The notes under the pieces were generated by a model. It ran no database searches, was not told the DNA's origin, and saw only the letters and a list, made by a program, of their open reading frames with translations. A stretch of DNA of 64,000 nucleotides. Source: Xylocopa sonorina. Its lineage: Eukaryota > Arthropoda > Insecta > Hymenoptera > Apidae. The position numbers and the translations under genes are program-made. Location: the NCBI RefSeq assembly GCF_050948175.1, contig NC_135198.1, positions 8,197,001 through 8,261,000 of the forward strand, given 5' to 3'. Position 1 is the first letter of the stretch. Each line of letters begins with the position of its first letter. Shown piece by piece: positions 13,101 through 25,755 of this stretch.

Positions 13101-16100
13101 TTGTGGAAAGATACCGGCGTAACGACGCCGTTAATTAGCATATGTTAGCCTGATTATTAATCGAATATTACGGGGGGATCGTTTGACGATGTTGTGACAG
13201 GAAACTGACAGTACAGAAGGGGAAACAGGAAACTGCGCGTTTCGGAGGAATTTGCGTTAAGTTTGTTTGAGCGGTGCGTTTATATATGTAGTTCTCGCGA
13301 GCGGCATACAGAGAGGGTATTAAAAGTATTATAATATGCGTTCTTCTCGTTCTTGTTATCGCTGAATAATTAATTATATTGCTGGGTTAAATGATTTAGC
13401 TGCACACACGCGGAGCTAGTAATTTTCCTCGAGGGAAACGACTATTTTCGTAAAGTCTTATCGAACGACCCGGCTCGTTCCCTCCTTTAAAACCAAAATT
13501 TACGCAAAGTTCAACTCGCGTTGTAACTAAGGGTTAAAATTATCTCCTCGTCGGGCACGTTGATATATACGTTTATTTCCGAAAATTGCAGCCTTTATAC
13601 TTAGCGTCAGTTGGAGGTAGTTCACGTTAGAAGTCTATCAAGATGGTTTAAGCTTGCAAACTTTGTTAAATTCTGCGTTATTACGCAAAATAATCGCGTT
13701 ACCCCGCGGTAACTTAGTGCATTCCCGCTTACTGCTCAGTTTCTCGGTAATAAGGCAAGTTGTTTGATCAGTCTTCGTTACGTTCTCGTTAATTTTATAT
13801 TAAAAAACAACCCCTGTATCTATAAAAACCATTGTACCGCAACAATACAAGCAAAATGATGACTTTAAGTAGTCCTGCAGTCGATTTCTACCCTCTCGTC
13901 TGAATAACCGTTGACTCGTACTACTTAAACGGTGGCCAAACGGGTGATCGAAAAAAAAGTCTCCACAAATCAAGCCACACAACTTTGAACCCTCTCGCCA
14001 CGCATTACACCACGCGTTCCAACCACCTTTAACTCCAACCCCCGAACCGCAACCCCCCCCATTTAAAGCCATCGCGACACGTGAAAACAGGTCGAAGCAA
14101 AGAGCAATCAATTTCCCCGTAGTTGCCGCCGCCGCCGCGCGATACCGAAACATCGTGGATATTGATTCTTTTTTGTTCGCGGGATGCTGGGAGCCACCCT
14201 CGAGGGATTTGGTCGCACGTAGGAGGATCGACACCTCCTGTTCCACGGGATACTTCATTAATCACTCGTTCGCTTACCGCGCGCGTTCTTCTTCCGTCGA
14301 CGCCGCTGTTCCACTTTTTCAAAAAACACCGGACGACTCTCAGATCCGAAGTAACTTCAGTAATTCCGTGTACTACAATTCAAACATCGAACCACTGCGA
14401 CGACAAACCAATGCCTCTTAATCACAGATCTTGTTTAATCACTGCACTCGAAACCACGTTATTCGTCACCCTATTAGCCACCCCTTCGAAGTACCAATTC
14501 CTATCTTCCATCAATTGGTCGTCTGGGGTTAAATTCACCCTCTTCCGCAAAGGTTTCTAAGTTATACACGGTGTATTACAAAACCACTTTCGCAACCGCT
14601 CAAGATGGCGATTTGATATATTCTCTCTGAAAGTAAATGGAACTTCGTCTAGGGGGACGCAACGAATTTTGCAACGAGGTAAAGGATATCCTAGACTGTC
14701 GCGGGCCGTTCGTTCGGAGCGTTTCAACGTTTTTCCGAGCGGAGAAAGGCAAAACGGGGCAGGGTGATCGACTCGCGGGTCTTTCCGCCCGCTGACATCA
14801 CTAATTTCATCCAAAGCTGCTACTCGAAACGCTTTAAACACACGCAGAATCGTCGGTCCCTCTCCATTTCTCACCGCGGCACCGACAATACGACGCCGTT
14901 TCAAGCTCTTCGGGCACGTTTGTTTTTACAGAGGGAGGGCGGAAGTACAAAGAGCGACAGCCGCGAGGGCTGTGCAGCGAGAGTTGCTCCACTCGGCGGG
15001 GGTTTGCGGAACAATAATTAGATCAGGCCGCAGAGGAAGCGTGAACGGAAAGGGGTCGACCTCGTCGGGGATAATTAGGTAATTGGTCTTGCTATATCTG
15101 CGATCGATTCGCGGGACAGCTCGGATAATTTCATTTTAATCAACCCCCGCTGCTGCCTCGAACTTCTCGTCGCGTTTCTTTCCTTTTTCTTCCTTTTTCT
15201 TTTTTGACGCCCGATCTTCCGGAAGTAGCCAGGTTCTCTTGAATAATTCCGATTGGCAGGTGCGCCGGTTTCGTTGCGTCTAGACGAGTCGAAATTACAC
15301 GAACCGGATCCGCGAGGCGCATAGTAACGAGCAGCGAATTATTTTCGAGGATCTAGTGCTCTGTAATCCGTCCGCGAGCATCCTGCTTTGTAATTTCCGA
15401 CGATGCTGTCGCGCGATTTGCATCTGTTTGATTTATTATTTCCGACGCGGTTCCTGTTCCTCAAGGGAGAACCGTTCGGGTCCAGGTGTTTGTTCCGTCG
15501 GTTCCTTCGCTGGCTGAAGTAGCCGAAGTGCGGCGTCTTTAATTTGCAAGCCCAATTTGCCGTATCGCGTGAATGTTCGGTGTAATCTCGTGTTCCCGAT
15601 TCGTTTGCAAATGTTGACAGACGACGCTGAAACGAAAGGATCCGTGCTTTCTCTTGGCAGCCTCGCCACGTGCGAATCGTTTTCTCGCAATGACATGTTA
15701 ACGCGAAACGGAAAGAAACGTTGCGTTCTTCTTGACGCGGGGCAAAATATACTGACAACGCGAAGCCATTCGTAGAAGAGAACTAGAAAAGAGTCCCCTA
15801 CGTCCATCGAGTACAACGCGAACCAACAGTACACATGTACCGTCGCTTCGCATCCCCCTGCGCACGAACTCCGCGGAAGTTAGACGTCGTCGCTGAAATC
15901 CAAATCAAACATCGCGGTATCACGTTTATCCCATAGACAAGGACCCCGCGGCGAAACTGAGACCGTGGAGGCCACACGTATCCGCGTCAGCCGCGACGCT
16001 GGAACGGCCCCGTAAAACGCCGGGACAACGAATCGGATTTTCCATAAAACGCCACTTCCGACCGCACCCGGCTTGCCACGCGAGACAGACGCGGCAGATT

Positions 16101-19100
16101 ACGATGGCCAGGTTGATCACGTACAAACCACGGTAGGATACGACGTCTGAAAGGATTTGACGAGGGCGTAACGGACGACGCGGCGAAGAATGGGCGGAAA
16201 ATCCGTCTGACGAGACGACACGGGCTTGCCCGCGGTGTTTTCGAGTCGAGGGTGGTGTCTTCGGGAATCCTCGCTGGTCCGCGCGGCGAAGCTTCGCGGC
16301 GGGACGCCTGGAACGCGTACACGTGCACTCGATACGAGCGCCGTGGTAGACGCGACGGAAAATCGGAGCCGGATGGAAAGCAACAGAGGGTGGCGCGAAG
16401 GGTGGCACGGTTTAATCCGTGGTTGAACGTGCGCGGCTTGTCGAGTTCGAGCCCGCTAATGGAAGGTTAAGCCAGCTGATCCTCGGCTAACTTTGTACAC
16501 CTTATCGAGCAAGGAACCGATCGAACAGCCCTCCCGTTTACCTTCGCGCCCCCTCCGCCTCCGTTCATCGATCAAACAGGTGTTTGTCTAAGGAATTTAC
16601 GACACCGATCCTGTTCGAGTCCCGCGCCAAGGGCCGCGTAATCGCGTCGCGCCACTCCGCGTTCACCGTTCACCGTGCGATTAGCCGGTCCGAGACGTGA
16701 ACGGTTTCATTCGAACGACTTCACTTTACGACGCGACCGAGGAATCGGGTCGCTCGACTTCGATGCTCTTCCCGTTGCCTGGTGACAAAAGGAGGTTGAA
16801 AGATCTCGCCAGTGGAATCGCCGCTGCCAAGTTCTATTGATTTTTCCAAAGGGGACCCTCGGGGGATGATGTAAGAGAGATTTAATAGCCGAGATTTTCA
16901 TCGAATTTCTGTCCTCGTTGACGCGGCTCTGCGCCTCGCGTTGGATCTGGGACTCGGAGGGTTCTCCTTGATCAGGATTTCTGCTCTGCAATTTTGTTTC
17001 TGATCGTATTGTTTCTTCTCTATTTTTTAATTAAATTCCCGGACAGTTGTAACGCGGGTAATTCATTTGATTGAAAGCACTTTAATTGTAGAGAGCGATT
17101 CGAAGTATCGGATAGTAATATCGCCGCGTCGAGTTTTCATTATCTCTTGGAAAGGATATTGCTTGCTTGGTAAATGATCTACTATTGCAATAATTTATGA
17201 GCAATATCTTCGGCTATTAACGAAAGTATATACAAGAGGTGGAATTAAACTTCAGGAGGGAATTAATTAATTTCAACGACGTCTACTGTGCTCGGAAAGA
17301 TCCAACAAACTTGTTGAGCTGTTCATTCAATTTAATTATAAAGATCGAGGGAACTTAATTCGAGAACAGTTTGCTTCGTCCCACGGTGTACTGTTTCATC
17401 TTCTTCTTTCGTGGAAATAAATTAAAAAATTATCCCAGATCGAGCGAGCAAAGTCGCGAGCGGACATTCGTCTCGCTCGATGCTTGTCGTGCGCAGATCC
17501 CACCCCAAAACTAGATGCGATCTAAACCTCGCTACGATTGATTCGCCCTAAACGACGACTCCCTTTGTATTCAAGGCGAATCACAATAGGTCGTTCAAAG
17601 GGCTCCGAGTGGTCGAGTTTTGATTTTCATTTGTACATCGAGCGATGTATCCAGATAGCGTGGAACGTATGCGACGCAAAATATTCGATAGGGGTGGCTC
17701 GCGCGACCGGATAACATCTCGAACAGCCGTCCACTGGCCCGCTTTTTCTCCTTTTCGAGGGCTATTCTTAGGGCGAAGGGATCCAGGCATTCCATGCGGC
17801 AACAATGACGCGGTATCAAAGCAGCGAGTCCAAGCTATCCACGCGATTAGTCCCACGATGTTTCGCGGATCGTTGGCTACGAATACCAAGTTTACCGCTC
17901 TTCGAGAGCCATCGAGAGGATCCTCGAAAGATTTCGAACGAGTTACGAAATCCCTCTTCAAACATATTCACAAGTCGATCGGTCATTTTGCAATTAAGGA
18001 AATAGTACGTCGCAGCAAACACTTGTAGAAGCTGTTACTTTTCATAGGGATCTTAATGGCAATGAAACTCGTACAAACTTTATTATCGACGTCGAGAAAA
18101 AAGGGCGAGTATCGCAACAAATTGCCGCGAGATTTATTATAGAAGAAGTTAGCCGAAACATAAATAACCCATGCGACTCGTGAACCGTTCGAGGAAGGCG
18201 GCCGTTCGAAAACATAAGGTAGGCTCGAGGTCGACGGTGGAGAAACTTGGCCTCGTACGTTTCGTTCACAAATTGCCGCGACGTTCCGGCGGTCGTTCGG
18301 CTACACCTGCAGCCAGGGGAAATTTATTGGCCGGGTCAAACTCGTTTATCAGGCCGGGAAACGTTGTCGCGAGCCGTTTAAAATTCAATCGAACGCGGGC
18401 CGACGTCGACGCTGGAGCGCTTCCTCGGTCGAGCCTGGTAACTCGATCGTGGCTTCCTTTTTTCCTCTCCTCCTTTTCGGTCCTCGGTTGTCGATCCGCT
18501 GGATCTGTTTGATGGAGAAGAATGGAAGGCGAAAGTTAATGGAAAATAAATCTCGCGGCGATGCGTGAGAAATTGTTTGATCCTCAATCTTCCGCTATTA
18601 CTGGATCGGTTCTTAACGCGACGCAACGTTTATCATACGGTTCGAGCGATCGTTTACCAACGCGAATTAATTCGCGTCTTTCCGATGCGATCCAACGGGA
18701 CGGGAAAAATAATCTTGTTCCGATTTCCATATCGACGTTGAAAAGCGCAGAGATCTGAGAAGTAGCTGCGCTAGAAGTAGAAACGCAATATCGGAAGCAA
18801 TAGAATTTGTGCAACACGCCATTAAAACGGCATAAAACTCGTAACCGGAGAGCACTCGGAGATGCCCGCGCAGTGCTCAGCAGTTCCATCGATTCTACAC
18901 ATCTCGCGCGGCACATTGCACCCCGTGCTCGCGCGTCTCTCACCCCATTTACCGTTACGACAAGACCGGCCAACTTTTCGCCTCCCGATACCCGCAAACT
19001 CGCCCTGCAAACTTCGACTCGATGCGAAGTCGATACAATTTCCAATTAAAAGCCAATACCTTCGGCTGGACGTCGTAACCAGCACGTTCACCGACACGTT

Positions 19101-21627
19101 CGCCTGGCCGTATCGGCCGTTTAACGCACGCTGCGCCCGCGGCGATCGTACCATTAAGCCTGCGCGCCACCCTCGCGTTCTCTTCGAGCGATGGAGGAGG
19201 CTCGACCAGCGGGAAACTGGCGTGTACCCGTTTCCATCGCGGTGCACACGGATGCGTCACGCACGGTGACGAGCAAGAAGAATCGCGTCTCGAAGATGGC
19301 GGAGGGTGGCGTAACGCGAAACGCTATTTAATTTGTTTCGCAAGGGGGTGTCGCCTCTACCCTGGCCGTCCCATTAGGCGAGAATGGCCACAGCGATTTA
19401 TGCGCAGACGAGATTATCTCGAAGATAAAGGCGGACAGCCAGATAACCGCCGGAATTTCGGGGGGGTCGTTTCCGTATGGAGGACAGATCGAATTTATCA
19501 CCCATCGACCTACTTAACAGTTGTAGCCAAGGGTGGATCTCGCTCGGCTACGCTTGGCTCCGTCCGGGAAATGGGACTCGAGCGTTTGTTCGCCGAAGAC
19601 GTTTCGCTTTAGTGTGACGTTAACGGTGGAGACGCGTGGGAAGTTTGTGAAAATGTTCGTTGTAGTTTGTGGAAAATCGTGGGAACCGGAGGAGAGCGTT
19701 CGGGGTTGCAGACGATTTTATGGGATTCTATTTTATTAATGATCGCATTTCTGTACTGGGATGGACTATGTGGAAAATGAAAACATTTTGGGATCGCGAG
19801 TAAACGATCGTAGTTTGAAAGATCGTCGTTTATCACGAAACGAAAATTCCCCTCAGCTGAACGCTTTCGTGCTCGTCTTTGAAATATATTACGCGGCAAA
19901 AGCCCGACTTACATAACCCCATTTATCGCATTAAACATTCAACCACCCGTTTACTTTCATCCACCCGAAACAATTCCCTCCGACCGCCACTTTACCAAGT
20001 CTACTTTCCTCCTAAATACCTTTAATTAAAATTAAACCCGCTCGATTTCGCGCAATTAACAAAATCCCGTCCGCTCCTTAATTAAACGCGCCAACAACGG
20101 CCGTTCGCCGCTCGAATCAAAGAAGAATCACCGTAGGCAAACACGTTCCGATTGGAACATCCATTGGCGAGCGTGGTTCAAACGGACTGGCGGTCCGATT
20201 ATTGGTCGAAGAGATCGGGAGGCTGGTATGGCGGCCCAGTAGCGCGCGGCCGGAAGTTGGCGAGACCGGATTACGCAGCTCGTCGAAGGATACGGAACTT
20301 TGGTAATTGTCCCATCGATTTCCAACCCTCTTCGCTCGCGGACGCTCGTGGAAATAAATGTTCTCGCTGCGAGAGGGCCGAGTAGACGCGCGCACCCGGC
20401 CGAAATTAAACGGTTAGGCGTGCCCGCGTCGCGCGTCGGCCTGTTCGCCGTTTAAGGGAGCAACACAATAGGCGGAGGAGTGTTTTTTGAAAATAATTGC
20501 CGCCGGCTCCTCTCAGACCGCGCCGTTCAATTGGACGCGCGGGGGCTCGCCAGTGGATTGTTATCCTTCCTGTGTAATTTCAACCGGGCCACCGGCAAAC
20601 GGCAGAGCGTTCCGCAGCCGGGGGTGAGTTTAAGAAACAAAGGGGTGAAAATTGTGTGGGTGTCGTTGAACGAATTCGGCTGGCGAGGGCTGCCGCGATG
20701 GAACCGTATACGACCGTGAAAGGTGTTCGAGGGTGTTTTTATGCGGTATTTGATGGATTTGGTGAATGGTCAATCAATGGAAATTGGAGGATCGATTTGA
20801 GGTTTTTGTTCGACAGGAATAACCACTGCAATTGCTGTTTCATAGTGACCATTGTAGAGATCGCATAGAGAATTGTATACAATATTTATACATATGTATG
20901 CTGATTATTTGTTTAAACTGAATTAAGCTTGTTATGGCGGCGATATTCGTGTATTCTCTGGTCTTCGTGGACCATTGACAGGACCAAGAAGCAACGGCCA
21001 TTCAATTTCGAAGCGGAGCTACGGATAGCCCACGAATCATCGTTGCGTTACTTTTTACGCTCCCCTGAAATCCTATTGCAGCGATCCTTCTTTTACGCGG
21101 CCTTTAATTACCCGGAGCCGGGTACGAATACCTGGGCATAAAAAGAGCAGACAGGGGCATAAAAAGGGCCTCCCGTTTACCTTCACCGCCGGCATCGCCG
21201 CCGCTATCGCCTGGCGCAATAAAAAATAAACGGATCGATATCCGTTGAAATTCACGATCATCTCGATATCTCGAGCCATTCACGCGACTCGACGAGGTAT
21301 CTGGCCGCAACCGAGCGCCATCCACTCCCATGAACCTGCGTGCTAACGTTTTATGCGTCTGTCCTGTAACGCACGCTATCGCCTGGTCCTAAAACCGATC
21401 TCGGTTCGCTTGGCTCGCTGAGCGTTTGAAGGCCCCATTTCATTTTAATTCACGATGTCCCAATGATCAATCGAAGCGAACGGTGTCCTTCAGAGAAACT
21501 ATACTTCAGAGAAACATCCCCCAAAACTAGGTAATCTGAATATTTCTGCACAATTGTCCATTTTTACGATCGTCGAACCTAACTTAAGCTCAGCATAACA
21601 GAGAGAAAGTGTCTCGAGTTTCTCACG
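10129..21627. other. Noncoding stretch, no gene recognised
   Basis: About 11.5 kb without a supportable gene. Several open frames of 140-200 codons at 12104-13049, 13800-14560, 15339-15834, 15926-16408 and 18584-19269 overlap on opposite strands, carry no recognisable domain, and are rejected. A direct repeat of about 12 bp (TGTGTCAGAATT) occurs twice at about 11660-11684. A splice-bounded interval at 20517-20623 is listed separately as a weak exon candidate. Confidence 0.45.
20517..20623 (+). other. Weak candidate internal exon
   Basis: A pyrimidine-rich CTCCTCTCAG acceptor-like site ends at 20516 and a GTGAGT donor starts at 20624, bounding 107 nt. Two of the three forward frames are open throughout; one reads TAPFNWTRGGSPVDCYPSC at its start, which contains two cysteines but matches no family I recognise. 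Having two open frames of this length in GC-rich DNA is not unusual, so this may be a coincidence of splice-like words. No neighbouring exon was found to join to it. Confidence 0.12.
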
Positions 21628-21755
21628 AAGGCGCCAAACCTTCTGGGTTGGAGGCACCACCCGGATGGAGGTCCCCAAACCTTCCGGATGAAGGCGCTAA
21701 CCCTTCCGGTAGTAAGCGCCACCCCTCCAGGTAGATGCGCCACCCACCACCACCC
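21628..21755. repeat. Degenerate minisatellite, unit about 23 bp
   Basis: Five to six imperfect tandem units resemble AGGCGCCAAACCTTCCGG followed by ATGG- or GTAG-like ends. Recurrent anchors are (A)GGCGCC/GGCACC/GCGCCACC and CCTTCYGG or CCTCCAGG, repeating at roughly 20-24 bp. The unit length is not a multiple of three and drifts between copies, so a coding tandem repeat is unlikely. The array is diverged, which suggests it is old. Confidence 0.6.
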
Positions 21756-23579
21756 TTGTATCACCTTTACGCTCGCAGGATACGCGAGTTATTTATTTTT
21801 ATGGGGTTTCTCCCTTTTCGGGCGCACGCAGCCTTCTTCCCCGCAAGTCCTCGAGGATTCGGGTGGCGAGCACCCCCACGGTCGAACGACCGAGAGGGGC
21901 AGAGCGAACGGAAGAGAGAGAGAGAGAGAGAGAGAGGAGACGCCGTTTCCACGAGCCGAGAGACCCTCGCCAGAGGAGAAACCCTGTGCCCGCTTAATGG
22001 CGTTAGGGGGTCGCTATGGCAACGAAACCCCATAGAAGCTGTTCCAACGACGGAACCGCGCCCGCTGGAAAGCCCATTTATTCTGGAAAAACATTATAAG
22101 AAGCACGGGAGAGGCACAAGCTATCGCGCTGCCACTTGCATCTAGCGATGGGATCAAGCACGGTGGCAAGTACTTCCAATCTGTCCGAATAGTTGCAGAG
22201 TTCCGTGAGCAGCTTCAAAAGGAGCAGTCACGTGCCCTACTTTTTAAATATTTATGGCTCCACGCTGTGTACGTTTCAATGAAATTTGTCTTCTTCAAGT
22301 TTTATGATACTCGTGAAGAGTATAGAATCGTACGATCCAAATGATACATTGAAATCTAACGTGATGCGTTCGAGCAGCATCTCGTTTCTACTTGCCACCC
22401 CTAAAGGGATATCAGCGCGAGGGAACAGCGTACAAGTTCCTTCGACCGGGTCAGTTGTTTCATCCTCGTGCAACAGAAACGAGGGTTGCCCACATTCCGC
22501 CCCGTTTTTCCGTCGCGATGACGAAGTGACCCTCGCAGCCCGTAGCAGATTGCCGGGTGAGAAAAGTGCCATGTGAAGTCGGAAATCACCGCGCGACTCG
22601 AGGACGCAGGCCCACGCGGGGTGCGCGCGGAGACCCGGGTCACCTCGAGCAAAGCGGCGAACCTTTCGAAGGGATCGATTCGTCGCGCTTATCGTGAATC
22701 AGCTTGCGAAGCTATTGGTGTATTTATTTCGCGTTGTCCTTTCATCCCGCTGGGGGATGACGCGGAAGGGTGGCTTTTCGGCTAGTGTCGCGTCGATGAA
22801 CGCGATTCAGACTGTGCTTCGGGGGGTGAAACGCGTCGGCCATTGCGGGGTAAATGCTCGTTGCTGGTTTAATATAGCGGAAGCACTTTTGTCACGCGTT
22901 TCTTCTCTCGTTCACCCCAGAGGTGTTTCGATAACTTTTCCGAACGTGAATATGCCTTAGTTGTTCCACTGAATAGAGCCAATTGTACGCTCTTATTTCG
23001 AATTTGTATCCCCTCGCGTTTTATTTCGACCGACAGTCACGTACGCAGCGTAACTTCCTGTTCACGCAAAAAAACAATAATCACAGTGCATCGTAAATGA
23101 AGTAATCTGGAAATATTTGCAGGTCCATGCGAACAGTCGCCGTTAAAACTCTTTCCTTGGCGCGCGCTTTTATCCAGCAGGTTATTTAAAGAGCCACGAG
23201 CAGGAGGGGTGGTTTTCCATCCAATATAAAACTATTGACCAGCATTTAGCTGTTCGAATGGGGATGGGGACGCGTCACAGGGAGCACCGTAAATAGACTG
23301 TACTCTCGTCACGGGCGAGCATCGGTGACGTCGCAATAATAATTTCACCTAGCCGGAGGGTGCGGAATCGATACGCGTGACGCGCGTATGTAATCGAGGA
23401 AGCCGATTACGCGGCCTGTTGCGAAACAATAATCCGACAAATAATTGCTCGATAGGTGTTACGGCTGTCCGGTCAATCTCGCCGGGCTCAGCCTATAATT
23501 CGACCGTTGGATCGCTTTAGAATCGCGCTCGCCCGCCTATTAACACCCGTCGCAGCATTAGGTCCGGCGACATAATAGA
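21756..23579. other. Noncoding stretch, no gene recognised
   Basis: Apart from the AG microsatellite listed separately, nothing could be assigned. Opposite-strand open frames at about 22276-22576 both look protein-like in composition, but neither has a recognisable motif or a strong splice context. Confidence 0.4.
21913..21936 (+). repeat. (AG)12 microsatellite
   Basis: Twenty-four nucleotides of uninterrupted AG dinucleotides, extended on both sides by imperfect GA-rich sequence. It is similar in type to the arrays near 43.4 kb, 54.85 kb and 57.8 kb in this window. GAGA-type repeats can bind GAGA-factor proteins in insects, but this one has no promoter context that I can see. Confidence 0.85.
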
Positions 23580-23855
23580 TTAAACTAGATTTTCGACATT
23601 GGGCCGCCGGGCGAAAGAACGGAAAACAGCTTTCGAGCGATGGGAAACGAGCATGTGTCGGTTCTGGAGCACGTGCGCTACCATCGTTTCATCGTCCCGG
23701 GGCTGATCCTTGACATACCTTTGTCGCTGTTCCCGCGAATCGTTGAATTGTTGTTGCACCGCTCGGCAAAATTTATCGTACGTTTGCATGGAAGCGTGGT
23801 AAATATTCCAACGGTTTCCACCGACCTTCCTGTACCGTTCGATCTGTAAAACGCG
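23580..23855 (-). pseudogene. Decayed retrotransposon gag-like fragment
   Basis: This minus-strand segment has an open frame of about 91 codons bounded by a TAG just upstream and a TAA at its end. The peptide contains G-x-RW, then M-x-TYDKF, then a QQQF motif and a later DET-MVAHVL block. This spacing (a small residue and tryptophan, a W/Y-x-x-F helix, an F about ten residues later, then a Q-x-x-DE-x-M stretch) resembles the capsid region of LTR retrotransposon Gag proteins. Upstream, a different frame continues open to about 24091, consistent with a frameshift. I see no pol, zinc knuckle or LTR nearby, so only a broken fragment would remain. The assignment rests on motif spacing by eye and could be wrong. 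Confidence 0.33.
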
Positions 23856-25278
23856 CTAGTGAAACTAAAAACGATATCGTATTGGTAGGAATCGCGTAAC
23901 AGCGCGTCCTTTATATCGTGGAACGTGCGCCAGGGGATGAAAGGATTAACGCACATTTCTGACGAGTTCATCTGGAGTCTCGAGACGAGAAATGGCCAAC
24001 TTGCGGTGTCTAGGATTACCTCGTCTTCGCGGACTGTGAAAGAGCATTTCGTTCGGAAAGCAGCATCCTCGCAGCCATCGGAAGTGGACAAGCGTGAGTG
24101 CTCGTTGCAAAACGGCGCAAAATTGTTCGGGGCCAGACCGCCGCCGCGGCTGGCCGCAAAAACCCTTTGCGGATAACTCGCGCGTCAAAACACCGAGCAA
24201 TTAACCCTCGAGGGGATTTAAAAGCGGCGTGGAAGAGACGGGGGATGGATGGGGGGTTAGCATCGGGCCGGTTCCCGCTTATGTGTCCCCGGGGGGGTTT
24301 GCCAAGGGTCCCTGGCTCGTCGGTTCCTGGGCGACCGCAAGGGAATTACTAAGGATTACATGAAAATTCTATTATCGTCTTAACGTCGCGTCTCCTGTAC
24401 CTCCTGCTCGAAATCGACCTAATGTCGCGAATCAATCCTAGTTTACTGGCTTTTTAGAATTTCCTCGAGCACCTCCAGGCGATCGCTTCGATGGTTCTCT
24501 CAAGGTTGGGGTGAATACTGGGTGTCGTCGATATTTCGCAATTTATCGTTAAAATGATCCGTATCGCGAGTATGCAATTTGTTGCCCTGAACTATTCGTG
24601 AATTCAATTGATAGATAATGGCCAATATCGCGCGATAAATAGTTAACGCGAGTCGTTTGTTGTCGAGCGTTACCGTATTTCGTTTCTTTCACCCTGTAAT
24701 TGGAATCCTGCATCTATTATGAGCAACGATGATTAAATACCGGTAAATTACAACGCGTAATTGTAATTTCTACTTTGCTGAAAGTTTAAATGCCGCGCGT
24801 TTACCCTCTGTTATTCTATCGGCACGGGCACGATGCAATTATACCACGTTTCGTACCTACATTTTTAATTAAGTGGAACGCAGGGATACGTTGGTACGTA
24901 GCGCGATCCGCGAGCGAAGCTGGAAGTTCTTTTGCAAATTAATTTGGGCTGTAACAGAAGTAGAGCGAATGCGCGGGACCATACCGGGATGAATTTTACT
25001 TTATCAAGGGAAACGTACCGAGGCGAGCAACTTTTTTAATAACAAAAAACAGTTCAGCAGCCGTAAAAGCGCATCGAGCGAGTTTCTAAATACCAGTTAC
25101 ACGCGTGCAAACAAACAGACGCCGGGATCGAATATGTTGTAATCAAACTGTATCCAAATGAAAGCGAACGCACGCGCCTAACGGTTCTGATGAAAAATTC
25201 GATCGAACGAAGTACAACAGAGACCTCTCGGGACGCCCCAGATTTTTCTAACAGAATTGTACACTTTTCTTTTTCCAG
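23856..25278. other. Noncoding stretch, no gene recognised
   Basis: It contains the out-of-frame upstream continuation of the gag-like fragment (to about 24091 on minus). GC-rich DNA with a G7 run near 24290 follows, then more AT-rich sequence at 24350-25200. No exon or RNA gene was recognised. Confidence 0.4.
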
Positions 25279-25352
25279 GAAACTGGCTGGCATTTTTCAT
25301 CGACGTCGCTGCAGAAGCGAAAGGTGTCGACTGGCCGAGTGCACGGGTCAGC
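25279..25352 (+). other. Candidate internal exon (74 nt), unidentified
   Basis: A strong acceptor (ACACTTTTCTTTTTCCAG) ends at 25278 and a GTAAGT donor begins at 25353, so both ends match splice consensus. All three forward frames are open. The most protein-like reads NWLAFFIDVAAEAKGVDWPS in part, entering in phase 2 (two nucleotides of a split codon first) and leaving in phase 0. No domain is recognisable and no neighbouring exon with compatible phase was found, so it could equally be an exon of a noncoding transcript or a chance pairing of splice words. It is among the better-bounded exon-like intervals in the window outside the 54.9 kb gene. Confidence 0.25.
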
Positions 25353-25741
25353 GTAAGTCGCGTAATTGGCGATAATAAATTAATAGCGCGGCGTCGGTCC
25401 GCCATGCGGACGGGGCACGCGTGCAGCCTCCCAGCGTTGTAAGGGTGCGGTCCAGGGTTGAAGAGCGTGGCTCGCCGGGTCTCGCCGCAGCCAATTACCG
25501 TTCCCTCATTAATCCGGTTAATTGAGGATCACACGAAAAGTCTGTTATAGCCTTGCGACACGCGTCAGGGATTTTAATTTTGTCGTCCGTCGGGGGACGA
25601 TCCACCGGCCGGTTTTAATGCAATCACCCGGTATGACACGATCGGACGACGGCCCGTTCGCTATCCGTTCGCGATGATATTCTCCCTGTTCACTCTGCAC
25701 AGTTCACAGCCGAGGAAGACTCGCGTATTTCTCTCACCTCG

Positions 25742-25755
25742 TTTTTTTTTTTTTT
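25742..25755 (+). repeat. T14 homopolymer
   Basis: Fourteen uninterrupted T residues followed by GG. No AG acceptor follows closely, so it is read as a mononucleotide repeat rather than a splice polypyrimidine tract. Confidence 0.8.

Noticed and set aside
16608..16625. GTTCGAGTCCCG, a second B-box-like word
   Set aside because: The flanking bases do not form a T stem and there is no A-box.
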